NCBI GenBank assembly: GCA_004213605.1 | Contig: SGZC01000002.1 | Coordinates: 1-37,523 of the forward strand | Reading direction: 5' to 3' | Length of the DNA: 37,523 nucleotides | Source: Flavobacteriales bacterium | GTDB taxonomy: Bacteria > Bacteroidota > Bacteroidia > Flavobacteriales > Flavobacteriaceae | Shown here: in pieces, positions 7,548 to 17,827 of the stretch | Layout: each line of letters opens with the position of its first letter | Numbering within the stretch: the first letter of the stretch is position 1 | Position numbers and translations under genes: made by a program | The notes under the pieces: model-generated | Told to the model about the DNA's origin: nothing | The model's database searches: none | The model's input: only the letters and a program-made list of their open reading frames with translations

Positions 7548-9770
7548 ATGGAAACCATACCAAAAAAAGGTATTCAGGGCTTAATTGAAAATTGGCGAAG
7601 TGATTTAATTGCTGCGGTAAGTGTTGCGCTTATTGCTTTGCCTCTTTCGTTAGGAATTGCGCTTGCTGCGGGAGCACCTGCAATGTCTGGTATTTTTTCT
7701 GCAATTATTGGAGGGGTTGTTACGACCTTATACCGAGGAGGTCATATCTCGGTTAATGGTCCCGCTAAAGGGGTTATCGGGGTAATTCTTTTAGGGATTG
7801 TACTGATGGACGATGGCTCTGGGCAAGCGTTTAATTATGTATTAGCCGCTGTGGTGGTTTCAGGTGCAATTCAAATGCTACTCGGATTGTTGAAATTAGG
7901 GAGGCTAGCAGAGGTCTTTCATTCTTCTGTAATTCATGGCATATTGGCAGCCATAGGAATTATCATTTTTGCAAAGCAAATTCATGTTGCGATGGGTACA
8001 CATTCTGAAAGTGGTAGTATTGTTCAAAATCTAATCGATGCTTTTTTATTGTTGCCCGAAGCCAATCCCTTTGTTATAATTATCGCTTTAACAGGCTTGT
8101 TAATGTTGCTGTTTCATTCTAAAACTAGTTATCGATTTTTTCATATTTTACCAGCGCCCATGTGGGTTATAGCTCTTTCAATCCCATTTGTATACGCATT
8201 CAATTTCTTTGATCAACAAACGGTTTCTTTTTTTGGAAAAGCCTACAATATAGGCCCTGATTTACTATTGGATATTCCGGACTCTATAATGGAATCCATA
8301 ATGCACCCTAACTTTAGTAAAATTAATACACTTGAATTCTGGACAACCGTATTTTCAATGTTAATTATTACCAGCATAGAGTCTTTAGCTATTGCAAAAG
8401 CAGTTGATAAGATTGATCCCTACAGACGAAAAACAAACTTAAACAAGGATTTAACTGGTATTGGTTTGAGCACAATGGTGGCTGGTTTAATCGGGGGCTT
8501 ACCAATTATTGCTGTTATTATTAGAAGCACTGTAAACATTCACAACGGTGCAAAAACCAAATGGTCAAACATGTATCAAGGGCTTTTGTTATTGATTTTT
8601 ATTGTAATGTTAAGCCCAATAATGAGACAGGTGCCTTTGTGTGCTTTTGCTATTTTACTTGTATATACTGGGTTTAAATTGGCATCACCCGCAGTTTTTA
8701 AACAAGCTTACAACCAAGGAACAGAACAGCTTGTTTTCTTTGTTTTTACTATGGTTTTAACTTTATACACGAATTTGTTGGTTGGTTTACTTGGTGGCCT
8801 TCTACTAGCACTAGTTACACATATGCTATTAGCGAAGTTATCTATCCCGCAATTTTTTAAAATGATCTATAAATCACGGACCAGACTTGTTAAGTTATCT
8901 GACAATGCTTTCGATCTAAAAATTAAAGGGATTGCTAATTTTTTAGGTATTTTAAAAGTTGATAAGCTCGTCGCACAAATACCTCAGGGAGCAGATGTCA
9001 ATATTGATTTATCAGAAACTAGATTGGTGGGTATTACCTACATGGATTACTTGGCGGAATACCTAAAATCACAAAGAGCGTCTGGAGGGAAAGTTTTTAT
9101 TACTGGGCTTGATTCGCACGTATCTTCGTCTAACCATAACAGAGCTTTAAAAATTTGCCTGTCTAGCTCTGATGCTAAATTATCTCAAAGACAAAAACGC
9201 TTAAGAAATTTAGCAACTGAAAAAGACTTTCAATTCTCGAGTCAAGTGGATTGGAATACGGACTATTTTAAAAAATTTCATTTTTTTGAAATTAGGCCTA
9301 TTGAGCGAAAATACAATAGTTTGAAAGGGGCGTTTCAAGGAATAGGCATGTCTTGGGAAATTGCAGATATAACATTTAATGAGGGGCAAGCTTTTACGGC
9401 TGAAACTTTTAATACCACGTTAATGGTCCTAAAATTAAATAAAAAAATACCTGTTTTCTCTATGGAAAAGGAAGGGGTTTTAGGAAAAATCTTTGATCGT
9501 GTAATGGCTTTTACGGGCTATAAAGATATTGATTTTGAAATGTATCCTGATTTTTCTAAAAAATTCTTACTCATGGGAAATAATGAATCTGAAATTCGAT
9601 CATTTTTCACTGAAGAAATTGTTCGCTTTTTTGAAAACCATCAGATTTATCATATTGAAAGTAATGGAAACGCACTTTTAATATTCGATAAAATTAAATT
9701 AGCTCGGACAGATGAGACCGTCGCCTTTATAGATTACGGAGAAAAATTAGCTGCAATCTTAAACAACTAA
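7548..9770 (+). CDS. SulP family inorganic anion transporter with degenerate STAS region and extra C-terminal module
   Basis: IAAVSVALIALPLSLGIALAAGAPAMSGIFSAIIGG, SVNGPAKG, IESLAIAKAVDKIDPYRRKTNLNKDLTGIGLSTMVAGLIGGLPI; STAS-like VNIDLSETRLVGITYMDYLAEYL. Confidence 0.88.
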   Translation: METIPKKGIQGLIENWRSDLIAAVSVALIALPLSLGIALAAGAPAMSGIFSAIIGGVVTTLYRGGHISVNGPAKGVIGVILLGIVLMDDGSGQAFNYVLAAVVVSGAIQMLLGLLKLGRLAEVFHSSVIHGILAAIGIIIFAKQIHVAMGTHSESGSIVQNLIDAFLLLPEANPFVIIIALTGLLMLLFHSKTSYRFFHILPAPMWVIALSIPFVYAFNFFDQQTVSFFGKAYNIGPDLLLDIPDSIMESIMHPNFSKINTLEFWTTVFSMLIITSIESLAIAKAVDKIDPYRRKTNLNKDLTGIGLSTMVAGLIGGLPIIAVIIRSTVNIHNGAKTKWSNMYQGLLLLIFIVMLSPIMRQVPLCAFAILLVYTGFKLASPAVFKQAYNQGTEQLVFFVFTMVLTLYTNLLVGLLGGLLLALVTHMLLAKLSIPQFFKMIYKSRTRLVKLSDNAFDLKIKGIANFLGILKVDKLVAQIPQGADVNIDLSETRLVGITYMDYLAEYLKSQRASGGKVFITGLDSHVSSSNHNRALKICLSSSDAKLSQRQKRLRNLATEKDFQFSSQVDWNTDYFKKFHFFEIRPIERKYNSLKGAFQGIGMSWEIADITFNEGQAFTAETFNTTLMVLKLNKKIPVFSMEKEGVLGKIFDRVMAFTGYKDIDFEMYPDFSKKFLLMGNNESEIRSFFTEEIVRFFENHQIYHIESNGNALLIFDKIKLARTDETVAFIDYGEKLAAILNN

Positions 9771-9863
9771 AACAACACTGTTTCTAAAATTGTTTTGTTA
9801 AGTGCTTTTTAGCCTAGAATCTTAATATTCTCATAAGTTTTTGTCCTTAATCATATGTTTAAT

Positions 9864-9871
9864 TACCTTTG
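9864..9871 (+). promoter_or_regulatory. -7 box TACCTTTG upstream of the MBL hydrolase, with -33 TTTTTG ending near 9843
   Basis: TTTG-N20-TACCTTTG arrangement; lies inside the ORF-track upstream extension and 8 bp before the ATG at 9879. Confidence 0.6.
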
Positions 9872-9878
9872 CTCGCCT

Positions 9879-10739
9879 ATGGAATTATATCCTATCGAAG
9901 CAGGTAATTTTAAATTAGATGGCGGAGCCATGTTTGGAGTTGTTCCTAAGTCAATTTGGTCTAAAACAAACCCCGCTGACACTAACAATATGATAGATAT
10001 TGCTGCTCGCTGTCTCTTAATCGAGGATGGAAACAGGCTAACTTTAATCGATACCGGTATGGGTAACAAGCAAAGTGATAAGTTTTATGGATATTATTAT
10101 CCTTGGGGATCCTACAACTTGGATTCTTCTCTGAAAAAAAAAGGATTTCATAAAGATGATATTACAGATGTATTTTTGTCTCATCTTCATTTTGATCATT
10201 GTGGCGGTGCGGTTCAGTGGAACAAAAATAAAACAGGTTACGAACCTGCCTTTAAAAACGCAATTTACTGGAGTAATAAGAATCATTGGAATTGGGCCAC
10301 CAAACCAAACAGACGGGAGAAAGCTTCCTTTCTCACCGAAAACATTATACCAATGCAGGAAAGTGGTCAACTCAATTTTGTTGAAGAAGCTGAAGATGAT
10401 TTTTTAAAATCTAAAAAAATGAATTTTGATATTTTTTTTGCAGATGGACACACCGAAAAACAAATGATTCCACACATTAACTACAAAGGAAAAAAAGTGG
10501 TGTTTATGGCAGATTTATTACCTACGGCTGGACATCTTCCGCTCCCTTTTATAATGGGATACGACACAAGACCTTTATTAACCTTGCCAGAAAAAGAAAA
10601 ATTTCTAAATTTGGCAGCAGAAAATAATTACTATTTGTTTTTAGAGCATGATGCTCATAACCCTATTATTACTGTAAAACAAACGGATAGAGGAGTTCGT
10701 CTAAACGAATGTTTTACGATTAATGAATTTTTTAATTAA
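9879..10739 (+). CDS. Metallo-beta-lactamase fold hydrolase
   Basis: HLHFDHCGG motif, LIDTGMGNK, ADGHTEKQM, LEHDAHNP; start at 9879 inferred from the promoter position. Confidence 0.85.
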   Translation: MELYPIEAGNFKLDGGAMFGVVPKSIWSKTNPADTNNMIDIAARCLLIEDGNRLTLIDTGMGNKQSDKFYGYYYPWGSYNLDSSLKKKGFHKDDITDVFLSHLHFDHCGGAVQWNKNKTGYEPAFKNAIYWSNKNHWNWATKPNRREKASFLTENIIPMQESGQLNFVEEAEDDFLKSKKMNFDIFFADGHTEKQMIPHINYKGKKVVFMADLLPTAGHLPLPFIMGYDTRPLLTLPEKEKFLNLAAENNYYLFLEHDAHNPIITVKQTDRGVRLNECFTINEFFN

Positions 10740-10745
10740 ACAACC

Positions 10746-12410
10746 ATGAAATTACTAAAACCTTTCTTATTCGCAGCTGCCACGACAATTTTATTAACAA
10801 GTTGTGGGAGTACTGTACGGCCCATTAATGCGGCACTTTTAAAAAACACAAACGAAGAAACTTCAAAAAACGCTAAGATTGAAGAAGTTCAACTTAAAAG
10901 TTGGAGTTATGCCGATTTAAAGACTGACACCATACCCGGGATGAGTGTTGATAAGGCTTATGCAGAATTAATTCCTAATTTAAAGGGCACAAAAGTTATT
11001 GTTGCTGTTATTGATAGCGGTATCGATATTGAGCATGAAGATTTGAAAAACGTGCTTTGGACCAATAAAGATGAAGTGCCCAATAACGGGATTGATGATG
11101 ATGATAATGGATATGTAGACGATGTATATGGGTGGAACTTCCTTGGTGATATTGTTGGCGAAAATCTTGAGTTTGTTCGTATCATAAAAAGATACGAAGC
11201 TGATTTCGAAGGAAAAAGCATTGCTGATGTTACGGAGGAGCAAAAGGCTCTTTTTGTTATGTACGAGAAAGCAAAAGCCGAGTATAGTAAAGAATATGAC
11301 GAAATAAATGGAAACTACAACAGGTATAATCAAATGTTAAGCCAAGTAACCGCTTCTCATGATGCTATCGTTAAAAAAATAGGTAAAGAAGATTATAGCG
11401 CTGAGGATCTAGCTGCTATAGTAGACCCAACCGAGGAGGATCAAAAAAATATTGCGATCCTTTCTCAAATGCTTTCTTATGGAGGTACCATTCCGGCGTT
11501 TAAAAATCGACTTAATAGAGGGGTTCAATATTTCCAAGGGCGATTAAAAAATCACTTTGCTATGGACACAGACTTTAGAGGAGTTCTTAATGATGATCCA
11601 TACGATATAAATGATACTGATTATGGCAACAATGACGTCGATGGTCCAGATCCGAAAAAGGAAGACGCAAGACACGGAACTCATGTAGCTGGAATTATTG
11701 CGGCACAGAGAGGGAATAATATAGGAATGGATGGGGTTGCTCAAAATGTTGAGATTATGACATTAAGAGCTGTTCCTGACGGGGATGAGTACGATAAAGA
11801 TGTGGCTTTAGCAATTCGATATGCGGCTGACAACGGTGCAAAAGTGATTAACACTAGTTTTGGTAAAGCCTTCTCACAAAACCCTGAATGGGTGTGGGAT
11901 GCTATTGAGTATGCCGCAAAGAAAGATGTGTTAATCGTTAATGCAGCAGGTAATGACGCGAACGATTTAGATGTTGTGGTGAGCTACCCTAACGATGAAA
12001 TTGTAAAAGGAGAGGAGATTAGTGACAATTTTATTACCATTGGAGCATTAAACTATAAATATGGTAAAGAAATGGTTGCTACATTTTCAAATTATGGAGC
12101 CGCTAATGTTGACTTATTTTCACCTGGGGTAAAAATCTGGTCAACAACTCCACTAAATACTTATGAGTATTTACAAGGTACCTCAATGGCTTCTCCTAAC
12201 GTTGCGGGGGTGGCGGCCATGGTACGGTCTTATTATCCAAAATTATCAGCTAAACAAGTAAAACAAGTATTAATGGATAGTGGCTTGGGAGTAGCAGCGA
12301 CAGTTATTGTGGGTGGAGATGAGTCAAATACACAGGCTTTTTCTGTTATTTCTAAATCTGGAAAAATAGTAAATTTATACAATGCGCTTATTTTAGCTAG
12401 TAAACTATAG
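10746..12410 (+). CDS. S8 family subtilisin-like serine peptidase, putative lipoprotein
   Basis: Lipobox-like LLTSC; VIDSGIDIEHEDL (Asp), RHGTHVAGIIAA (His), GTSMASPNVAG (Ser). Confidence 0.92.
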   Translation: MKLLKPFLFAAATTILLTSCGSTVRPINAALLKNTNEETSKNAKIEEVQLKSWSYADLKTDTIPGMSVDKAYAELIPNLKGTKVIVAVIDSGIDIEHEDLKNVLWTNKDEVPNNGIDDDDNGYVDDVYGWNFLGDIVGENLEFVRIIKRYEADFEGKSIADVTEEQKALFVMYEKAKAEYSKEYDEINGNYNRYNQMLSQVTASHDAIVKKIGKEDYSAEDLAAIVDPTEEDQKNIAILSQMLSYGGTIPAFKNRLNRGVQYFQGRLKNHFAMDTDFRGVLNDDPYDINDTDYGNNDVDGPDPKKEDARHGTHVAGIIAAQRGNNIGMDGVAQNVEIMTLRAVPDGDEYDKDVALAIRYAADNGAKVINTSFGKAFSQNPEWVWDAIEYAAKKDVLIVNAAGNDANDLDVVVSYPNDEIVKGEEISDNFITIGALNYKYGKEMVATFSNYGAANVDLFSPGVKIWSTTPLNTYEYLQGTSMASPNVAGVAAMVRSYYPKLSAKQVKQVLMDSGLGVAATVIVGGDESNTQAFSVISKSGKIVNLYNALILASKL

Positions 12411-12414
12411 TTTT

Positions 12415-14223
12415 ATGAAATTCGTTTTAAATCTTTTTTTTTTACTAGCTATAGGACTGGGGTTTTCACAAAACAACACGCTATATTGGCAACAAAAAGT
12501 AGACTATAAAATAGTCATAGATTTAGACGTTAAGACTCACCGATATAAAGGTGCTCAAGAGTTAACATACACCAACAACTCACCCGATACTTTGTATCGG
12601 GTATATTATCATTTATATTTTAATGCCTTTCAGCCTGATAGCGAAATGGATGTTCGATCGAGAAATATAGAGGATTCTGATAAGAGGGTTGGAAGTAGAA
12701 TTTCAAAATTATTACCTTCAGAGATAGGGTTTATTAACCCCGAACAATTAACTCAAAATGGGGTGCCACTTTCTTTCGAAATTGCTGGAACCGTATTAGA
12801 GGTCAATTTAAATACCCCTATTTTACCCAAAAGCTCAACCGTATTTAAAATGGATTGGAGCGCTCAAATACCCGTTCAGATAAGAAGATCGGGGCGAAAT
12901 AACGCAGAAGGTGTTGCATATTCTATGACACAATGGTTTCCAAAAATCGCTGAATACGATTTTGAAGGTTGGCACGCAACCCCATACATAGCTCGCGAGT
13001 TTCACAGTGTTTGGGGGGATTATGATGTGAAAATTAAACTTGATGAAAATTATATCGTTGGTGGTACAGGATATCTTCAAAATGGAGACAAGAATGGGTT
13101 AGGCAAAAAAACCAAAGGAAACACCAGAACCTGGCATTTTAAAGCCCCAAATGTTCATGACTTCGCCTGGGCAGCAGACAAAGATTTTATTCATGATTCC
13201 TATCCGGGGCCTAATGGTGTTACACTAAACTTTTACTACAAGAACAATCCTGATATTGTTGAAAACTGGAAAAGTTTACAAGAAAAAACAGCTGCTTTGA
13301 TGGTGTTTTTTAATCAACACATCGGAGAATATCCCTATAAACAATATTCTGTTATTCAGGGGGGAGATGGGGGAATGGAGTATGCAATGTGTACGTTAAT
13401 CACCGGTAACCGGAAGTTAGGAAGTTTAATTGGAGTCACCGCACACGAATTGGCCCATACATGGTTTCAGTTTTTATTAGCAACCAATGAAAGTAAGCAC
13501 GAATGGATGGACGAGGGGTTTACCTCCTACGTATCAAATCTAGCTATGAATGAAATAATGAAGGAGGGAAAAGACAATCCAAATTCAAGCTCTTACCGCG
13601 CATATACATACATTGCCACTAGCGGCAAAGAACAACCTCAGTCTACGCAGGCAGATCGATACCACACAAACAGAGGTTATGGAATTGCAGCATATAGTAA
13701 AGGGGCTGTTTTTCTCTCTCAATTAGAATATGTTATTGGAAAAGAAAATTTAAAAAAAACACTGTTACGTTATTTTAGTGAGTGGGCTTTTAAACATCCT
13801 ACTCCCAACGATTTTATAAGGGTGGCGGAAAAAGTATCTGGCGCCGAACTAGATTGGTATTTAATGGATTGGACACAAACAACCAACACTATTGATTATG
13901 GCATTAAAAACGTCGTTGCAGACAAGGAGGAAACCACCATAATTCTGGAAAGAAAAGGTTTAATGCCTATGCCAATAGATGTTAAGGTAATTTATGAAGA
14001 CGGGGAAGTAGATAATTTTTATATTCCTTTACAAATGATGCGAGCAGATAAACCAAACCCACATTCTTATGAAAGTTGGATTGTTTTATCGGATTGGGCT
14101 TGGGCCAATCCCAACTATTCCTTTATTGTAAAAAAAGATAAAAAGATTAAACGTGTTGTGATTGATGACTCTGGCTTAATGGCGGACATTAATTTAGAAA
14201 ACAATACTTACAATTTAAAATAG
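12415..14223 (+). CDS. M1 family metallopeptidase, secreted
   Basis: HELAHTWFQFLLATNESKHEWMDEG = HEXXH-x18-E; GGMEY motif; N-terminal signal peptide. Confidence 0.9.
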   Translation: MKFVLNLFFLLAIGLGFSQNNTLYWQQKVDYKIVIDLDVKTHRYKGAQELTYTNNSPDTLYRVYYHLYFNAFQPDSEMDVRSRNIEDSDKRVGSRISKLLPSEIGFINPEQLTQNGVPLSFEIAGTVLEVNLNTPILPKSSTVFKMDWSAQIPVQIRRSGRNNAEGVAYSMTQWFPKIAEYDFEGWHATPYIAREFHSVWGDYDVKIKLDENYIVGGTGYLQNGDKNGLGKKTKGNTRTWHFKAPNVHDFAWAADKDFIHDSYPGPNGVTLNFYYKNNPDIVENWKSLQEKTAALMVFFNQHIGEYPYKQYSVIQGGDGGMEYAMCTLITGNRKLGSLIGVTAHELAHTWFQFLLATNESKHEWMDEGFTSYVSNLAMNEIMKEGKDNPNSSSYRAYTYIATSGKEQPQSTQADRYHTNRGYGIAAYSKGAVFLSQLEYVIGKENLKKTLLRYFSEWAFKHPTPNDFIRVAEKVSGAELDWYLMDWTQTTNTIDYGIKNVVADKEETTIILERKGLMPMPIDVKVIYEDGEVDNFYIPLQMMRADKPNPHSYESWIVLSDWAWANPNYSFIVKKDKKIKRVVIDDSGLMADINLENNTYNLK

Positions 14224-14238
14224 TTTTTTTTACTAAAC

Positions 14239-14271
14239 AATAAGGAATTTCTCACAATCCTTATTCCTTTT
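14239..14271 (+). terminator. Rho-independent terminator-like hairpin after the M1 peptidase
   Basis: aataagga ... tccttatt perfect 8-bp stem followed by cctttttag. Confidence 0.5.
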
Positions 14272-14545
14272 TAGTTTACCTCCTGTGTTTTGAAGACAAA
14301 TCTTTTTACGAAGCTTTGTCTATTTTCTATCAGACCGATTCTTCTTTTATTAAGAATCTAACTTTCATTGGATGCTTTATGCTTAAAATAGAGCACAATT
14401 GTAAGTTAAAAATAAAATGCTTTACAGCAAATCAACTTATAGCCCTTAATACCTAAAAAGAATTAAGAAACAGCTTTCTCTTAAATTTAGATATTGGCTT
14501 CTAATTTATTACTGATACTCTCCCTTATTTCATACATTTACCAAC

Positions 14546-14902
14546 ATGAATTTTCGTTTTCCTAAATCTGAAAAGCTTAAAAGTAAAAAAGCTATTAAAC
14601 TTCTTTTTACAGAAGGTAAAACTGTTACCAAGTACCCTATAAAGTTGTTTTTTTTGCCAACACAGAATGGTCAAAATACAAAGGCTGCGTTTTCGGTACC
14701 AAAAAAACGGTTTAAAAAAGCAGTGGATAGAAATCGTATTAAAAGACAAATTAAAGAAGCATATCGTCATCAGAAACATTTGTTAAAAAACGATGAAAAT
14801 TCAAGATATTTATTGTTCTTTTTATATATTGGAAAAGAAACAGCGCTCTACAACACTATTGATACATCACTTGTCAATGTGATAAAAAAAATAAACCCAT
14901 GA
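14546..14902 (+). CDS. rnpA: Ribonuclease P protein component
   Basis: FRFPKSEKLKSKKAIKLLFTEGK ... KAAFSVPKKRFKKAVDRNRIKRQIKEAYR, the RNR motif of RnpA. Confidence 0.93.
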   Translation: MNFRFPKSEKLKSKKAIKLLFTEGKTVTKYPIKLFFLPTQNGQNTKAAFSVPKKRFKKAVDRNRIKRQIKEAYRHQKHLLKNDENSRYLLFFLYIGKETALYNTIDTSLVNVIKKINP

Positions 14903-16521
14903 AAAAGAAAATTCTTGTTCCTGTTCTTGCTCTGTGTATTTTACTTACAACGGTAAGTTTTAAAGGAGATTTTTTTGAAATCGCCAAGCAAATTGAAATT
15001 TTCACTACTTTATTTAAAGAATTAAACATGAATTATGTGGACGAAACCACTCCTTCTGATTTAATGAACAAAGCTATAAAGGGGATGCTAGACGATTTAG
15101 ACCCTTACACGGTTTACTGGAACGAACAAGAAGTGGAAGACGCGCGAATAAATAGCTCTGGTATTTATACCGGTATTGGAGCAACCGTGAGAAGTAAAAA
15201 TAAAAAATTGACGATTATTGAACCTTTTCAGGGATTTCCCGCAGATATTGCTGGACTAAAAGCAGGTGATGAAATTATTACTGTTAACGGTGTTAACATC
15301 GAGCAATACGAAGGGGATGCTAGTGAGTTGCTGAAGGGAATTGCAGATTCAAAAGTAAACCTTACTTATTTACGCCAAGGAAAAAAAATAAAAACCTCTT
15401 TAATAAGGGGGGCTATAGATGTGAACGCAGTTGCTTTTTACCAATTGATAGATAGTGATATTGGCTATATCGTTTTGTCTAAATTTAACAAAAAGACCAC
15501 GAAACAAACAAAAACAGCCTTAATTGATTTAAAAAAACAAGGGGCTTCAAAAATCATATTAGATTTAAGAGGAAATCCTGGTGGTTTATTAACAGAAGCG
15601 GTTAACATTGTTAATTTATTTGTTCCTAAAGGGGAGCCTATTGTCACCACAAAATCTGCGATTAAAAAATATAACAAAACCTATACAACCCAAAAGCCTG
15701 CATTTGATCAAGAAATACCTTTGGTAGTTCTTGTTAATGGACGCAGCGCATCTGCAAGTGAAATTGTTTCGGGTAGTTTACAAGACCTTGATAGGGCGGT
15801 AATTATTGGAGCTCGTAGCTTTGGTAAAGGTTTGGTGCAACGTCCAAAAAAATTAACTTATGGGACCCAATTAAAAGTTACTATCTCCAGATATTATACC
15901 CCTAGTGGTAGATGCATCCAAGCGTTAGACTATTGGAATCGGGACGAAAACGGTGACCCTATTCGGGTGGATCCAAAAAAACATACCGCTTTTAAAACAA
16001 GAGGAGGAAGAACTGTATATGATGGTGGTGGCATTATGCCAGATATAGCACTTGATTCAGGAGAATTTAGCGCTATTACAACTGCTCTATTAAAAAATCA
16101 TGCTATTTTTAACTATGCAACCCACTACTATTACTCAAAAGAACTTGAAAGTTTTGAAAAATTTAATTTTCAAGATTCTGATTTTCAAGATTTTTTAGTA
16201 TTTCTTAAAACAAACGATTTTGAATACGAAACAGAATCTGAAAAGTTGTTTTCTAAGGCTATTCAAAAAGCTTCGGAGGAAAATTTAAAAGGAGAGGTGG
16301 CTTTAAGTTATAAAAAACTCAAAATAGAAATTAATAAGGCTAAAGAAAAAATGCTGTTCGATAAAAAAGAGGAAATTGTAAATTTGCTAAGCAATGAAAT
16401 TTTAAAACGTTATTTTTATCGGGACGGTATGTATTCGTACCAAGTTGTTCATAATCCTGAGATTTTAAAAGCTATTTCAGTGTTAAGAGATAATTCTTTA
16501 TATAACAATATATTAAAATAA
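14899..16521 (+). CDS. S41 family C-terminal processing peptidase (PDZ-containing)
   Basis: PDZ ...GFPADIAGLKAGDEIITVNG; catalytic NGRSASASEIVSGSLQD and GARSFGKGLVQ; ATGA overlap with rnpA. Confidence 0.93.
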   Translation: MKKKILVPVLALCILLTTVSFKGDFFEIAKQIEIFTTLFKELNMNYVDETTPSDLMNKAIKGMLDDLDPYTVYWNEQEVEDARINSSGIYTGIGATVRSKNKKLTIIEPFQGFPADIAGLKAGDEIITVNGVNIEQYEGDASELLKGIADSKVNLTYLRQGKKIKTSLIRGAIDVNAVAFYQLIDSDIGYIVLSKFNKKTTKQTKTALIDLKKQGASKIILDLRGNPGGLLTEAVNIVNLFVPKGEPIVTTKSAIKKYNKTYTTQKPAFDQEIPLVVLVNGRSASASEIVSGSLQDLDRAVIIGARSFGKGLVQRPKKLTYGTQLKVTISRYYTPSGRCIQALDYWNRDENGDPIRVDPKKHTAFKTRGGRTVYDGGGIMPDIALDSGEFSAITTALLKNHAIFNYATHYYYSKELESFEKFNFQDSDFQDFLVFLKTNDFEYETESEKLFSKAIQKASEENLKGEVALSYKKLKIEINKAKEKMLFDKKEEIVNLLSNEILKRYFYRDGMYSYQVVHNPEILKAISVLRDNSLYNNILK

Positions 16522-16524
16522 TAT

Positions 16525-17352
16525 ATGGAGCGTTTTTTATTCTTTTTTGAGCACTTATCCTTTTGGTTTAAAGGTATATGGATTGTTTTTTTTATAAGTT
16601 TTTTTTGGATTATAGAGGGGTATTATTCATTTTACAAAAGTAATTTTAATAGATGGAAACATGCTAAAACAAATTTATTGTTGTTAGGGTTAGTGATTAT
16701 AATTAACGCACTTTTTGGAATTCTTTTAACCTTGATTGATGTATGGTTAAAAAAATCTGATTTTGGAATTCTTAACACAATACATGCGGATCTTTGGGTA
16801 AAAGTTATGATATCGATTGTTATTTTAGATTTTACCTCACAATATTTTGTTCATTTTTTACTTCATAAAGTGAGGTGGATGTGGCGACTGCATTTAGTTC
16901 ATCACACAGATAAAAATGTAGACGTTACAACAGGAACTAGACATCACCCTTTTGATTTTTTAATACGAGAAAGTTTTGCGCTAATAGTAGTTGTAATAAT
17001 GGGAATGCCTGTCTCATTTTATTTTTTTTACAGAATGGTAACAATACCTTTTACTTATTTTAATCATGCAGACATTTCTTTACCTCTTTGGTTGGATAAA
17101 GGGTTGAGTTATTTAATTGTCTCTCCAAATATGCATAAGTTTCATCACCATTATCAACAACCTTGGACCGATAGTAATTTTGGGAATGTTCTCTCTATAT
17201 GGGATCGATTATTTGGTACTTTTACCTATGGAGACCCTAAACAGATTAAATATGGTTTAGATTCTTCAAACCATACAAATGATGAAAATTTTCTATTTCA
17301 GTTAAAAATCCCTTTTAATAAAAAAGAAATTAAGTCTATTCCAAAAAAATAA
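16525..17352 (+). CDS. Sterol desaturase / fatty acid hydroxylase family protein
   Basis: Histidine clusters HFLLHKVRWMWRLHLVHH, RHHPFDF, HKFHHH; multiple TM helices. Confidence 0.87.
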   Translation: MERFLFFFEHLSFWFKGIWIVFFISFFWIIEGYYSFYKSNFNRWKHAKTNLLLLGLVIIINALFGILLTLIDVWLKKSDFGILNTIHADLWVKVMISIVILDFTSQYFVHFLLHKVRWMWRLHLVHHTDKNVDVTTGTRHHPFDFLIRESFALIVVVIMGMPVSFYFFYRMVTIPFTYFNHADISLPLWLDKGLSYLIVSPNMHKFHHHYQQPWTDSNFGNVLSIWDRLFGTFTYGDPKQIKYGLDSSNHTNDENFLFQLKIPFNKKEIKSIPKK

Positions 17353-17373
17353 TCTTATTATAAAATTAAACGG

Positions 17374-17814
17374 TTACTTTCTAATCATGTTTATATGTGG
17401 AATTCCGTCTTCTAGATATTCGTTTCCTACACTAAAAAAATCAAGTTTGTTATAAAAATTTTTTAAATAGCATTGAGCAGATATTCTTATAAGTTTGGTG
17501 TGATAAAGAGTTTCAATTGTTCTAATAGAATTAAGCATAATTTGATTTCCTCTTTTTAATTTTCTTTGATTTTTTTTTACAACCACTCTTCCTATCGAAG
17601 CTTCTTTAAAGTATGTACCGGGTTGAAAACAACGAGTGTAAGCTATTATTGTTTTTTTTGATACTCCAAAAATATGAATAGCTTTTTGATCCTTTTGATC
17701 AATATCTTGGTAAACACAATTTTGTTCTACTACAAAAACTTCAGACCGTAATCGTAAGATTTGATACAACTCTTCAGTTGTTAATTCTGAAAATGTTTTA
17801 ATAAATACCTTCAT
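17374..17814 (-). CDS. GNAT N-acetyltransferase, ElaA-like
   Basis: TTEELYQILRLRSEVFVVEQNCVYQDIDQKDQKAIHIFG ... ASIGRVVVKKNQRKLKRGNQIM. Confidence 0.82.
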   Translation of the reverse strand: MKVFIKTFSELTTEELYQILRLRSEVFVVEQNCVYQDIDQKDQKAIHIFGVSKKTIIAYTRCFQPGTYFKEASIGRVVVKKNQRKLKRGNQIMLNSIRTIETLYHTKLIRISAQCYLKNFYNKLDFFSVGNEYLEDGIPHINMIRK

Positions 17815-17827
17815 TTAAAATTTATAA

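Noticed and set aside
10980-11333. Minus-strand ORF antisense to the S8 peptidase
   Set aside because: Ile/Val-rich translation is what the antisense of Asp/Asn-rich coding sequence gives; no family features.
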